64,000 nt of DNA from Brachybacterium squillarum M-6-3 (lineage in GTDB: Bacteria > Actinomycetota > Actinomycetes > Actinomycetales > Dermabacteraceae): NCBI RefSeq assembly GCF_000225825.1, contig NZ_AGBX01000001.1, positions 992,001 through 1,056,000 on the forward strand, in the 5' to 3' direction. Made by a program: the position numbers and the translations under genes. Positions 25,414-37,044 of this stretch are shown in pieces; positions within the stretch are counted from its first letter, which is position 1; every line of letters begins with the position of its first letter. The notes under the pieces are model-generated. The model was given only the letters and a program-made list of their open reading frames with translations, did no database searches and was not told where the DNA came from.

Positions 25414-25419
25414 TATCGT
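25414..25419 (+). promoter_or_regulatory. -10 box TATCGT, leaderless promoter for the aldehyde dehydrogenase
   Basis: TATCGT ends 7 bp before the ATG at 25426. The GGGGG between them is too close to the box to act as a leader-borne ribosome-binding site, so a leaderless start is favoured. Confidence 0.45.
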
Positions 25420-25425
25420 GGGGGG

Positions 25426-26859
25426 ATGAGCAGCCCGGAGCCCCCCGCCCCCGCCGTCCGCGCCACCCGTCCCACCGCGGACGACATCGCCGCCCTGGTC
25501 GGGGAGCTGCGCGCCACCTTCGAGGCCGGCACCACCCGGCCGGTCGCCGCCCGCCTCGCGCAGCTGAAAGCCCTCTCGGAGGGCCTGCGCGCCCACCGCG
25601 GCGCGCTGCTGGAGGCCCTGGACACGGACCTCGGCAAGTCCGCCGCGGAGGCCCAGCTCACCGAGCTCGGCGTGGTGCAGCAGGAGATCGGGCACCACCG
25701 TCGGAAGCTGCGCTCCTGGCTGCGGCCCGAGCGCTTCTCCCCGGGCGTGATGCTCGCCCCCTCGCGCGGCGAGATCCATCGCGAACCGCTCGGCGTGACC
25801 CTGGTGATCTCCCCCTGGAACTACCCGCTGAACCTGGCCCTGGCACCAGTGGTCGCCGCCATCGCCGGCGGCAACACCGTGGTCCTGAAGCCCAGCGAGG
25901 TCGCCCCCGCCACCTCCGCCGCGATCGCCTCGCTGGTCGCCGAGCACCTCGACCCCGCCTGGGTGCGGGTCGTCGAGGGCGGGGTCGAGGAGACTACGGC
26001 GCTGCTGGCCCAGCGGTTCGACCTGATCCTCTACACCGGCAACGCGACCGTCGGCCGGATCGTCGCCCGCGCCGCGGCCGAGAACCTCACCCCCACCGTG
26101 CTCGAGCTGGGCGGGAAGTCCCCGGTCTTCGTCGACGAGGGCGCCGACCTGGAGGTCGCGGCCCGCGGCATCGTCTGGGGGAAGTTCACCAACGCGGGGC
26201 AGACCTGCGTGGCCCCGGACTACCTGATGGCGACCCCGCGCACCCTCTCCCGCCTGCTGCCGCTGCTGCGCCGGGAGATCCGCCGCATGTACGGCGCAGA
26301 CCCCTCCCGCTCCCGCGACTACGGCCGCATCGTCGCCGCCCGACACTTCGACCGCGTGGCCGGACTGATCGACGAGGAGAAGGTGCTGCTCGGAGGCCTG
26401 GAGACCGCCGACCGCGGGGCCCGTTACCTGCCGCCCACCCTGATGACGGGCGTGGGCTGGGAGGACGCGGTGATGCAGGAGGAGATCTTCGGCCCGGTGC
26501 TGCCGCTGCTGGAGGTCGCCGGACCCGCGGAGGCCGTCGAGCGGGTCCGCGCCGGGGAGAAACCGCTGACCGCCTACGTCTACACCCGGCGCACGGAGGT
26601 GGAGGAGGCCTTCACCGAGCTGACCTCCTCGGGCTCCCTCGCCATCAACCTGACCCTCGCGCACGTCGGCTCCCCGACCATGCCCTTCGGCGGCGTCGGC
26701 GAATCCGGCATGGGGCAGTACCACGGCCGGGCCGGGCTGGAGGCCTTCACCCACGCCAAGCCGGTGATCCGCAAGCCGCTGCGCCCGGACACCCTGCGGG
26801 TCGCCCACCCGCCGCTGCGGGGCCTGCGCGCCGCCCTGCTGCGGCGGATGATGCGCTGA
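25426..26859 (+). CDS. Class 3-type aldehyde dehydrogenase
   Basis: A 477-residue NAD(P)-dependent aldehyde dehydrogenase. The cofactor segment SPWNYPLNLALAPVVAAIA and GGNTVVLKPSE, the general base in LELGGKSP (Glu227) and the nucleophile in NAGQTCVAPDY (Cys261) are present, as is the EEIFGPVLPL block. The short form, without the roughly 50 N-terminal residues of class 1/2 enzymes, and the FGGVGESGMGQYHG end place it with class 3 enzymes acting on medium-chain or aromatic aldehydes. It stands alone with its own promoter. Confidence 0.92.
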   Translation: MSSPEPPAPAVRATRPTADDIAALVGELRATFEAGTTRPVAARLAQLKALSEGLRAHRGALLEALDTDLGKSAAEAQLTELGVVQQEIGHHRRKLRSWLRPERFSPGVMLAPSRGEIHREPLGVTLVISPWNYPLNLALAPVVAAIAGGNTVVLKPSEVAPATSAAIASLVAEHLDPAWVRVVEGGVEETTALLAQRFDLILYTGNATVGRIVARAAAENLTPTVLELGGKSPVFVDEGADLEVAARGIVWGKFTNAGQTCVAPDYLMATPRTLSRLLPLLRREIRRMYGADPSRSRDYGRIVAARHFDRVAGLIDEEKVLLGGLETADRGARYLPPTLMTGVGWEDAVMQEEIFGPVLPLLEVAGPAEAVERVRAGEKPLTAYVYTRRTEVEEAFTELTSSGSLAINLTLAHVGSPTMPFGGVGESGMGQYHGRAGLEAFTHAKPVIRKPLRPDTLRVAHPPLRGLRAALLRRMMR

Positions 26860-26920
26860 CCAGGCGCTGACGACCGTCCCCCAGGACGGTCCTCACCACC
26901 GGCGACGGGGTCCGCGGGGT

Positions 26921-26926
26921 TAGGGT
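26921..26926 (+). promoter_or_regulatory. -10 box TAGGGT upstream of the M48 protease
   Basis: TAGGGT lies 45 bp before the ATG at 26971. The leader contains an AAGGAG ribosome-binding site about 8 bp before the start. Confidence 0.4.
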
Positions 26927-26970
26927 TCACGCAGGTCGGCACCGGACCGTCCGGGTGAAGGAGCACGCAC

Positions 26971-28383
26971 ATGACCCAGCCCCCCTCTGGCCCCCCGCAG
27001 CCCCCGTACGGCGGCGGCTCCGGCAACCCGCCCTCCGGCGGCGGCCCCGGCTCCCCGCCTCTCGGTCCCGGCCCCGGCTCGGCGGCCCCCGGCCCGGCCC
27101 CGCAGAACGAGCAGCCGAATCTGATCAACGGCGCCACCACCCACGGCATCCTTGGCCAGAAGGCCATCCGCCACCCCTGGGAGCTGCCGCTGCTGGGCGT
27201 CGGCATCGCGACCACCATCCTCGGCTACATCGGCTGGTTCACCTTCCTGCTGGTGCTCCTGCTGCGCTGGATCAACAACGGCGCCGCGGCCGCCGGGCAG
27301 GTGATGACCGTCGCCTCCGGCCTCCCCTTCGTCGCGCAGCTCATCGTGCTGCTGCCGCTGGCGCCCCTGATCTACTGGTGGATCCGCGCGATGGGCTACG
27401 CCCGCTCGCGGGCCACCTCCGTGCGCATGAGCCCCTCCCAGTTCCCCGAGGGCTACCGCATGGTGGCCGAGGCCGCCCAGCACTACGGCCTGCGCAAGGT
27501 GCCCGACGCCTACGTCGAGCTGGGCAACGGCACCATCAACGCCTTCGCCTCCGGCCACGGCTTCCGCCGCACCGTGGTGGTCACCTCCGACATGTTCGAG
27601 ATCGGCGGCTCCGCCCGCGACCCCGAGGCGCTGCGCTTCGTGATCGGCCACGAGGTGGGTCACCTGGCCGCCGGTCACGTCTCCTACTTCCGCCTCGTGT
27701 TCACCACCGTGATCAGCACGATCCCGCTGCTGGGCCCCGCCTTCTCCCGCTCCCAGGAGTACACGGCCGACAACTTCGGCTACACCTTCTGCCCGGCGGG
27801 CGCCCCCGGCACCGTCGCGGTGCTCACCGGCGGCAAGTACCTCAACGCCGACGTGAACTTCCACGAGCTGGCCGACCGCGCCGCCACCGACCCCAGCTTC
27901 TTCGTGCACTGGGTCAACGTGCAGTCCTCCCACCCGGTCCCCACCTGGCGCGCCCACGCCCTCCGCGACCGCACCAAGCCGGGCTCGCTGTGGATCCGCC
28001 CCAGCGGGGCGCTGTTCACCTCGCCGCTGCCCCCGGGATCCGTGTTCTCCTCCCGCTACCCGACCCCGCAGCAGGCCCTGGCCATGCTCGGCGCGGCCGA
28101 CGCCGCCCGCCCCGCGGGCACCGCCGACCAGTGGGGCCGCTTCCCCGGAGCCGACTACCAGGGCCGTCCCCCCGCCCGGCAGGTCCAGACCGCCCCGCCG
28201 GTGCTGGGCCAGCGCACCTCGTACACGATCGCCCCGGGGCCCTACCGCGACGACGCCCGCGGGCAGGACGGCCCGCCCTCCGGCGGCTTCGGAGGCCCCC
28301 AGCAGCCGGGCGGCCCGAAGTCCCCCTCCGGACCCGTCGGCCCCACCGGGTACCAGAGCCCCCCGCTGCCGCCGCGGGGCTGA
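26971..28383 (+). CDS. M48 family membrane metalloprotease
   Basis: A 470-residue zinc protease related to HtpX. Residues 1-50 are a Pro/Gly-rich cytoplasmic tail, followed by two hydrophobic hairpins (about 75-145). The zinc motif HEVGH is at 227-231 and the third ligand in SQEYTAD at Glu263. The C-terminal 110 residues are again Pro/Gly-rich and probably disordered. HtpX-like enzymes degrade misfolded membrane proteins, which is the probable role. The ATG is supported by an AAGGAG site. A strong hairpin follows the stop codon. Confidence 0.87.
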   Translation: MTQPPSGPPQPPYGGGSGNPPSGGGPGSPPLGPGPGSAAPGPAPQNEQPNLINGATTHGILGQKAIRHPWELPLLGVGIATTILGYIGWFTFLLVLLLRWINNGAAAAGQVMTVASGLPFVAQLIVLLPLAPLIYWWIRAMGYARSRATSVRMSPSQFPEGYRMVAEAAQHYGLRKVPDAYVELGNGTINAFASGHGFRRTVVVTSDMFEIGGSARDPEALRFVIGHEVGHLAAGHVSYFRLVFTTVISTIPLLGPAFSRSQEYTADNFGYTFCPAGAPGTVAVLTGGKYLNADVNFHELADRAATDPSFFVHWVNVQSSHPVPTWRAHALRDRTKPGSLWIRPSGALFTSPLPPGSVFSSRYPTPQQALAMLGAADAARPAGTADQWGRFPGADYQGRPPARQVQTAPPVLGQRTSYTIAPGPYRDDARGQDGPPSGGFGGPQQPGGPKSPSGPVGPTGYQSPPLPPRG

Positions 28384-28405
28384 TCCGCGCCTCACACAGC
28401 GCCCC

Positions 28406-28438
28406 TGCCCACCCCGGCACCCCGCCCCGGGGTGGGCA
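28406..28438. terminator. 12-bp-stem hairpin between M48 protease and MFS genes
   Basis: TGCCCACCCCGG (28406-28417) pairs perfectly with 28427-28438 around a 9-nt loop. It lies 23 bp after the protease stop and directly abuts the -10 box of the MFS gene, so it probably terminates the first transcript without reading into the second. There is no T tract, as is common in high-GC actinobacteria. Confidence 0.6.
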
Positions 28439-28444
28439 TACGCT
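28439..28444 (+). promoter_or_regulatory. -10 box TACGCT, leaderless promoter for the MFS gene
   Basis: TACGCT ends 7 bp before the GTG at 28451 and starts at the last base of the preceding hairpin stem. No ribosome-binding site lies between box and start codon. Confidence 0.5.
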
Positions 28445-29822
28445 GGGTCAGTGACCCCCGATCCCCCCGCGCCGCAGCCGCCGGTGCGTCGCAAGGCCCT
28501 GCTCGCCGTCCTCCTCGCCCCGCTGTTCATGGCGCTCGTCGCCGTCAGCGTCATCAACGTGGCGCTCGCCGCGATCGGGGAGGCCCTCGCCGCCGACAGC
28601 GGCGGCCTGCAGTGGGTGATCTCCGGCTACGCCCTCGCCTTCGGCATCGTGCTGGTGCCCGCCGGCCGCGCGGGCGACGCCACCGGCCGCCGCCGCATGT
28701 TCCTCATCGGCGTCGCCCTGTTCACCCTCGGTTCCCTGGCCAGCGGACTGGCCCCGAACGTCGAGCTGCTGAACCTCTCCCGCATCCTGCAGGGCCTCGG
28801 CTCCGGCCTGCTGAATCCGCAGACCGTCGCCCTCATCCAACAGCACTTCCGCGGCCAGGACCGGGCACGGGCCTTCGCCATGCTCGCCACCACCGTCGCC
28901 GTGGCCACCGCCGTCGGCCCCGTCATCGGCGGCGCGCTGATCCAGGTCCTCGGCGCCGACGCCGGCTGGCGCTGGATGTTCCTGATGAACGTGCCGATCG
29001 GCGTGGTCGCCATCGTCGCGGCGCTGCGGATCATCCCCGACGACCGCCGCCACCGGGTGCCCGGGAAGGGGCGTCGCCCCGATCTGGACCCCGTCGGCAC
29101 CCTCCTGCTGACCCTCGCGATCCTCGGCGTGATGCTGCCCTTCCTCGAGCGCGGCGTGAGCACCCTGGTCTGGCTGAGCTTCCCCGTGGGCCTGGCGATG
29201 CTGGGCCTGTGGTGGGTGTGGGAGCAGAGCTACAAGGAGCGCGGCCGGCCCCCGATGGTCGACCCCGCCATCTTCACCAACCGGCCCTTCCGTAACGGCA
29301 TCCTCATCGTCTCGGTGTACTTCCTGGGCGCCACCAGCGTCTGGATCATCGTGCCGCTGTACCTGCAGATGCACCTCGGCCACAGCGCCTTCGAGGCCTC
29401 CCTGCTGGGGCTGCCCTCCTCGGTGGCCGCCGCGATCAGCTCCCAGATCGCCGGCTCCCGGGTGCTGGGCATGGGCCGCCGGATGGTGATCTACGGCTTC
29501 GCGGTGGCCTTCACCGGGCTGCTCGGCACCGCCCTGCTGGCGGGGCCCGTGGAGTCCGGCTGGATCCCCTTCTGGCTGCTCGCCGTGCCGCTGACCCTGA
29601 TGGGCGTCAGCCAGGGCATGACCATCGCCCCCAACCAGACCCTCACCCTGAACTCCGTGGACCCCCGCTACGGCGGGGTGGCGGGCGGCATCCTGCAGCT
29701 CGGTCAGCGCACCGGCGCCGCCGTCGGCACCGCGATGATCCCCGGCATCATCTTCTCCCTCACCGAGTCCGGCACCCCCTGGCTGGAAGCCTTCACCATC
29801 GCCGTCGCGAGCATCATGGCGC

Positions 29823-32065
<2,243 letters not shown>

Positions 32066-32103
32066 CCCGGCCCGGGCCCGGCATCGACGGGCCTGTCCAT
32101 CCG

Positions 32104-32160
32104 ACGCACTCAGGTGGCATGTCGCGTGCATATCGCAGGCGACATGCCACCTGAGTGCGT
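32104..32160. repeat. Perfect 22-bp inverted repeat, 13-nt loop
   Basis: Positions 32104-32125 (ACGCACTCAGGTGGC...) and 32139-32160 are exact inverted copies separated by GTGCATATCGCAG. It lies 38 bp after the Rpf-like stop codon and 47 bp before the PHP gene. It may terminate the first transcript, but the perfect arms and lack of a T tract look more like a dispersed palindromic element. Confidence 0.7.
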
Positions 32161-32207
32161 TCGGGGGACGGGGTCGCCCGGCGCGGTGCCCGTGAGAGGC
32201 TCGCCGC

Positions 32208-33848
32208 ATGAGCCTGCCCGCCGACTCGCACGTGCACAGCCAGTTCTCCTGGGACACCGGCGGGCCCGCGCTCGCCGCCGGACGTATGGAGGCCACCTGC
32301 GCCCGTGCCGTGCGGATCGGCCTGCCCGCCCTGTTCTTCACCGAGCACCTGGATCTCGACCCGGACTGGTGGACCGCCCCGGAGGACATGGAGGACCACG
32401 CGAAGCCCCTGGTGGGCGACGACGGACTGGTGCGGACGCCGGCCTTCGACGTCGAGGGCTACCTCGCGGAGGTGGAGCGCTGCCGGGCACTGTTCCCCGG
32501 CCTGCGCATCGGCACCGGTCTCGAGGTCGGCCAGCCCCACCGCCACCTGGCCGGTGCCGCCCCCTGGCTGGGCCTTGACCGCTTCGACCGGGTGCTGGGC
32601 TCCCTGCACACGATCCCGGACGGAGACGTGCGCTGCGAGCCGAACACCGCCTTCCGCCGGCACGTGCCGGGCGAGGTGGTCCGGGCCTACCTGGCCGAGA
32701 TCCCTGCGATGGTGGCGAGCGACGCCCCCTTCGCGGTGGTCACCCATCTGGACTACGCGCTGCGGTACTGGCCGGAGGAGGGGGTCGGGCCGGTGGATCC
32801 CCGGGAGTTCGAGGAGGAGTTCCGGGTGGCGCTGCGAGCGCTCGCCGCGAGCGGCCGCGCCCTGGAGCTGAACACCCGGCGGCTGTGGCCCTGGCTGGTG
32901 GACTGGTGGCGGCAGGAGGGCGGCCGCGCCGTGAGCCTCGGCAGTGACGCCCACGAACCGGCCCGCCTGGCCCACGGCCTGCCCGAGGCCGCCGCCATGG
33001 CCGAGGCGTTCGGCTTCCTGCCCGCCGCCGACCCCGCCGAGCTCTGGCGACGCCGTGAGCCGCTCGCCGTGGCGACGCCGCCGCGCGACGAGGTGCACGA
33101 CGAGGAAGAGACCACCGGTGGCCGGGAGCCGGAGGGGATGCCGGGGGACGACCCTTCGCGCGACGAGGCGACCGCGCTGACCGAGCGGCGCCTCGCCGCC
33201 CTCCTCGCCCAGCGCTATCCCCGCGACACCGCCGGCAGCGACCGCGGGATGGGCTTCGGGTTGGAGCTGGTGCGTGCCGCCGGGATCGACACCGTCGAAG
33301 GGCTCGCCGCGGCGCTGGACGGGGTCGACGGCCTGGCCGTGCGCCGCCACATGGACACCGCCACCGAGGTCACCCGGGTGCGACGGCTGGACGACGAGCT
33401 GCTGGCCCGCTTCGGGGAGGACTACATCGTCGCGACCGCCGGCATCGGCCGGGGCGAGCACCGCGAAGAGCAGCTGCGGGCCCGGCACGAACGGCTGCGG
33501 GACCAGGTCGTCGCGACCGCGGACTACCGGCTGCTGGGCGAGGACTCCCCGCCGCGGCTGCGCGGGACGACGATGCCCGCCGCCCGCGTGGTGCGTGAGG
33601 TGGCGCACCTGCTCGCCGAGCGCGACGGGGCGTCCCGCGCCCTCTTCGACGGGGTGGTCAGCCGCTCCGGCGGTCTGGACCACGCCGCCCGCGCCCGCCC
33701 CGTCGCCCTGGACGCCGAGGAGCCGCTGTGGGTGGCGACCCAGATCGCCCCGCGGGAGGCGGAGCGCCTGGCCGTCCAGCTGCTGGAGCGCTACGGCGAG
33801 GGCCTGGTGCTGATGCGGGCGGGGGAGCGGATCCACCCGCCCCGCTGA
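32208..33848 (+). CDS. PHP-domain phosphoesterase with an extra C-terminal domain
   Basis: A 546-residue protein. Residues 1-285 form a PHP (histidinol-phosphatase-like) domain: DSHVHSQFSWDTGG with its metal-binding His pair, FFTEHLDLD, TGLEVGQPH, LGSLHTIPDG, THLDYALRY and SLGSDAHEP. After an acidic linker (290-330) comes a C-terminal domain of about 215 residues (YPRDTAGSDRGMGFGLELVR, DDELLARFGEDYIVATAG, RGTTMPAARVVREVAHL) that I do not recognise. Stand-alone HisK-type phosphatases are about 260-290 residues. The ATG follows a weak GAGGCT -10-like box by 7 bp. It is not near other his genes, so the substrate may differ. Confidence 0.75.
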   Translation: MSLPADSHVHSQFSWDTGGPALAAGRMEATCARAVRIGLPALFFTEHLDLDPDWWTAPEDMEDHAKPLVGDDGLVRTPAFDVEGYLAEVERCRALFPGLRIGTGLEVGQPHRHLAGAAPWLGLDRFDRVLGSLHTIPDGDVRCEPNTAFRRHVPGEVVRAYLAEIPAMVASDAPFAVVTHLDYALRYWPEEGVGPVDPREFEEEFRVALRALAASGRALELNTRRLWPWLVDWWRQEGGRAVSLGSDAHEPARLAHGLPEAAAMAEAFGFLPAADPAELWRRREPLAVATPPRDEVHDEEETTGGREPEGMPGDDPSRDEATALTERRLAALLAQRYPRDTAGSDRGMGFGLELVRAAGIDTVEGLAAALDGVDGLAVRRHMDTATEVTRVRRLDDELLARFGEDYIVATAGIGRGEHREEQLRARHERLRDQVVATADYRLLGEDSPPRLRGTTMPAARVVREVAHLLAERDGASRALFDGVVSRSGGLDHAARARPVALDAEEPLWVATQIAPREAERLAVQLLERYGEGLVLMRAGERIHPPR

Positions 33849-33865
33849 GCCGACCCTCCCGCAGG

Positions 33866-34315
33866 TCAGCTCAGGCGCAGCGCCGTCGGGTCCAGGGGCG
33901 GCGCGGTGAGCGCGTCCAGGGCCCGGCGCAGCTTCGTCGAGGAGGTGTGCGCGGTGTACGGGAAGTAGACGACCTCCACCCCGACCTCGGCGAACTGCTC
34001 CTCCAGGCGGCGGCCCTTCTCGGTGCCGCGCCAGTCGTCACCCTTGAAGAAATGCGTGAAGCCCACCGCGCGCCAGGCGTCCATCTTCGAGGGGGTGGTC
34101 TCCACGTGCACCTGGTCCACCACGCGCACCCCGGCCACGATCTCGGCCCGCTCGACCGTGGGGATCACGGACTCGACGCCCTTGACCTCGCGCAGCATCT
34201 CGTCGCTGACCACGCCCGCGACCAGATGGTCGCACTGCTCCTTGGCGTGCTGGAGCAGGCGCAGGTGGCCGATGTGGAACAGGTCGTAGGCGCCCGCGGC
34301 GTAGCCGATACGCAT
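33866..34315 (-). CDS. TagD-like cytidylyltransferase family protein
   Basis: A 149-residue nucleotidyltransferase. It has GAYDLFHIGHLRLLQHAKEQ with the HxGH signature (His14, His17), the KMDAWRAVGFTHFFKGDDW segment and a C-terminal SSTKLRR in place of the usual TTxIxxR. Length and motifs match glycerol-3-phosphate cytidylyltransferases, which make CDP-glycerol for wall or capsule polymers. A related gene type, a CDP-alcohol phosphatidyltransferase, lies at 48500-49219, so a CDP-polyol could be used within this locus; that link is an inference. Confidence 0.83.
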   Translation of the reverse strand: MRIGYAAGAYDLFHIGHLRLLQHAKEQCDHLVAGVVSDEMLREVKGVESVIPTVERAEIVAGVRVVDQVHVETTPSKMDAWRAVGFTHFFKGDDWRGTEKGRRLEEQFAEVGVEVVYFPYTAHTSSTKLRRALDALTAPPLDPTALRLS

Positions 34316-34564
34316 CCGGGGTCCCCCTCCGGGTCTCGATGTTCGGCCCCGTCGGGTGCCCGAGGCCGTGACATCCGTGAGGACTCCCGGTCGACGCCCG
34401 GCAGAGACCGGGACCGACCCGTGAGACGGGCCGCAGATCGACGGATTCGGAACAACGGATGAATCGCGGGTAGCGTACCCTGAATGTCCGATCTACGACA
34501 GTTGTCCGGACCGGAAGAGTGACCGGGAGCGTCCTGGGCTGGCCGAGGAGTAGTACGCGCAGTG
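34316..34564. promoter_or_regulatory. Divergent promoter region with a GGGTA-gcg-TACCC palindrome
   Basis: A palindrome at 34468-34480 contains TAGCGT on the plus strand and TACGCT on the minus strand, both TANNNT -10 boxes. It could start transcription both ways: towards the GT4 operon (leader about 85 nt) and towards the cytidylyltransferase (leader about 150 nt), or bind a repressor. The region is less GC-rich than its neighbours. A GAGGAG at 34545-34550 is rather far (14 nt) from the ATG. Confidence 0.45.
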
Positions 34565-35809
34565 ATGACCACCAGACCCGTCCAGGACGTGGCGCCCCGG
34601 CGCCCCGTCGCCGCCCCTCCCGCCCGTCCGGTCCGAGGATCACGCTCCGGCCTGCTGGAGATCGCGATGGTCGGCACCCGCGGCGTCCCCGCCGCCTACG
34701 GGGGATTCGAGACCGCGGTCGAGGAGGTGGGCAGGCGCCTCGTGGAGCGCGGGCACCGGGTGACCGTGTACTCCCGCCGCGCCGAGCAGCGCGTCCGCGA
34801 GCACCTCGGGATGCGCGTCGTGCACCTGCCCGCGCTGCACCAGAAGCAGCTCGAGACCCTGAGCCACACCGGCCTGTCCGCGCTGCACCTGGTCACGCGG
34901 CACCGTCCCGACGCCGCCTTCGTCTTCAATGCCGCCAACTCGCCCTTGCTGGGGGTGCTCCGCGCCCGCCGGGTGCCCGTCGCCCTGCACATGGACGGCC
35001 TGGAGTGGCGCCGTTCCAAGTGGGGGCCGCGCGGCCAGGCCTACTACCTCCGCGCCGAGGAGCACGGCGTGCGCACCGCTGACGCCCTGATCGCCGACGC
35101 CCCCGGCATCGCGGACTACTACCGCCACCAGTTCGACGTGCCGACCGAGCTGATCCGTTACGGCGCCCCGATCCTCGAGGACGTCGCCGCCGCCCCGCTC
35201 GTCGAGCTGGGCCTGGAGGCGGGCCGCTACCACGTGGTCGTCGCCCGCTTCGAGCCCGAGAACCACGTGCGCGAGATCGTCGAGGGGTACCACCGCAGCG
35301 ACGCCCGACTGCCGCTGGTGGTCGTCGGCTCCGCTCCCTACAGCGCCGGCTACACCCAGGCCATCCAGCGCGCCGCCGAGACCGACCAGCGGATCCGCCT
35401 GCTCGGTGCCGTCTACGACCAGGATGTGCTGGACGCCCTCTACACCCACGCGGCCACCTACGTGCACGGCCACTCGGTGGGCGGCACCAACCCCTCGCTG
35501 CTGCGGGCCATGGGCGCCGGCACCCCGGTGATCTCCTACGACGTCGGCTTCAACCGGGAGACCCTCGACGGGGACGCCTGGTTCTTCACCGGGGCCGAGG
35601 ACCTGCCGGCCGCCCTGCACGAGGCCGAGGCCGACGCGGAGGTCACCGCCCGCCGCGGCGCCCGCCACCGCGACCGGGCCCGTGAGGCCTTCCGCTGGGA
35701 GGACGTCGCCACCGCCTACGAGGACCTCGCGCGCCGCCTCGCGGCCGGGGAGAGCGTGCACCCGCGCGCCCGCCGCGCCCGACGCCGGGTCGAGGAGTGG
35801 CCCGGGTGA
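34565..35809 (+). CDS. GT4 glycosyltransferase with DUF1972 (rhamnosyltransferase-like)
   Basis: A 414-residue GT-B enzyme. After about 30 variable residues comes the DUF1972 signature MVGTRGVPAAYGGFETAVEE, then VALHMDGLEWRRSKWG, IADAPGIADYY, a YHVVVARFEPENHV donor-domain strand and HGHSVGGTNPSLLRAMGAGT. Relatives are beta-1,4-rhamnosyltransferases of capsule loci, usually adding the second sugar of the repeat. A GTG one codon upstream is an alternative start. It heads a four-gene plus-strand operon (GT4, GT4, pyruvyl transferase, Wzx). Confidence 0.86.
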   Translation: MTTRPVQDVAPRRPVAAPPARPVRGSRSGLLEIAMVGTRGVPAAYGGFETAVEEVGRRLVERGHRVTVYSRRAEQRVREHLGMRVVHLPALHQKQLETLSHTGLSALHLVTRHRPDAAFVFNAANSPLLGVLRARRVPVALHMDGLEWRRSKWGPRGQAYYLRAEEHGVRTADALIADAPGIADYYRHQFDVPTELIRYGAPILEDVAAAPLVELGLEAGRYHVVVARFEPENHVREIVEGYHRSDARLPLVVVGSAPYSAGYTQAIQRAAETDQRIRLLGAVYDQDVLDALYTHAATYVHGHSVGGTNPSLLRAMGAGTPVISYDVGFNRETLDGDAWFFTGAEDLPAALHEAEADAEVTARRGARHRDRAREAFRWEDVATAYEDLARRLAAGESVHPRARRARRRVEEWPG

Positions 35810-37044
35810 GCGGCCGCCCCCGCACCGTCCTGGTGGTGCACCCCGGCGGCGAGATGTTCGGCTCGGACCGGATGATGCTCGAGACCGTCACCGGCCTCAC
35901 CGGCGCCGGTCACCCTGTTGAGGTGCTGCTGCCCGAGGGCGGGCCGCTGGTGGCCGAGCTGGAGGCTGTCGGGGCGCGGGTCACCGTCGCCCCGGTCCTG
36001 GTGCTCCGCAAGTCCCTGCTGAAGCCCCGTGGTTGGCCGCGACTGCTCTCCCTTGCGGTGCGCGGCGGGGTCGCCGGTTGGCGCCTGCTTAGGCGCCATC
36101 GACCCGACGCCGTCTACGTCTCCACCATCACCCTGCCGCAGTGGCCCCTGCTGGCGCGACTGGCCGGCGCCCGCGCGATCACCCACGTGCACGAGGCGGA
36201 ATCCTCCGCCCCCCGCGTGGTCCGCACCGGGCTGTACCTGCCGCACCTCGCCGCCACCGGAGTGGCCGTCAACAGCGAGGTCGCCCGACGCACGCTGGCC
36301 TCCGCCCTGCCCCGGCTCGCGCGCCGGGCCGAGGTGATCCACAACGGCGTCGCCTCCCCGGACGAGCCGCCGCCACCCCGCCCGGAGATCGAGGCCGAGC
36401 TGCGGGTGCTGTACGTCGGCCGGCTCTCCCCGCGCAAGGGCCCCGACCTGGTGATCGAGGCCGCCGCCCGGCTGCAGGAGGAGGGCATTCCGGTGCGGGT
36501 GCGGATCCTCGGGGCCGTCTTCCCCGGCTACGAGTGGTTCGAGCGGGAGCTACGCGCCCAGGCCGAGGCCTCGGGTGTGCCCGTCGATCTGCTGGGCTTC
36601 GACCCGGACGTGTGGCCCGCCCTCGCCGCCGCCGACGTGCTGGTGGTGCCCTCCCGAGGGGACGAGTCCTTCGGGAACACTGCCCTGGAAGGGGTGCTGG
36701 CACGGCGGCCCGTGGTCCTCAGCGACCGGCCCGGACTGCTGGAGGCGGCGAGCGGCTACGCCACCACCCGCGTGGTCCCCGCCGATGACGCCGCCGCGAT
36801 CGCCGCCGCCCTCGCCGAGGTGCGTACCCGCTGGTCGGAGCTGGGCGCCGAGCTCGACCGGAGCCGGGAGGAGGCCCGCGACCGGCACGCCCCCGCGCGC
36901 TACCGGTCGCGCATCGTGGCGGCCGTCACCGGGGAGCCCCTGCGCCCCGTCACGGCGGACGACGGGGATGCAGTGAATGTCTATTATGTCCCGATCGCCC
37001 GGAACGACCGGGGCGCAGCGGAGACCCCGGAACGAGAGTCATGA
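35806..37044 (+). CDS. GT4 family glycosyltransferase
   Basis: A 412-residue GT-B enzyme: VLVVHPGGEMFGSDRMMLET at the N-terminus, ITHVHEAESSAPRV, VNSEVARRTL, the domain-2 start LRVLYVGRLSPRKGPDLVIE and the donor-site segment VVPSRGDESFGNTALEGVLA with the EX7E glutamates. The GTG overlaps the previous stop (GTGA) and has GAGGAG upstream; the gene ends in an ATGA overlap. It probably adds a later sugar of the same repeat unit. No damage is visible. Confidence 0.85.
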   Translation: MSGRPRTVLVVHPGGEMFGSDRMMLETVTGLTGAGHPVEVLLPEGGPLVAELEAVGARVTVAPVLVLRKSLLKPRGWPRLLSLAVRGGVAGWRLLRRHRPDAVYVSTITLPQWPLLARLAGARAITHVHEAESSAPRVVRTGLYLPHLAATGVAVNSEVARRTLASALPRLARRAEVIHNGVASPDEPPPPRPEIEAELRVLYVGRLSPRKGPDLVIEAAARLQEEGIPVRVRILGAVFPGYEWFERELRAQAEASGVPVDLLGFDPDVWPALAAADVLVVPSRGDESFGNTALEGVLARRPVVLSDRPGLLEAASGYATTRVVPADDAAAIAAALAEVRTRWSELGAELDRSREEARDRHAPARYRSRIVAAVTGEPLRPVTADDGDAVNVYYVPIARNDRGAAETPERES

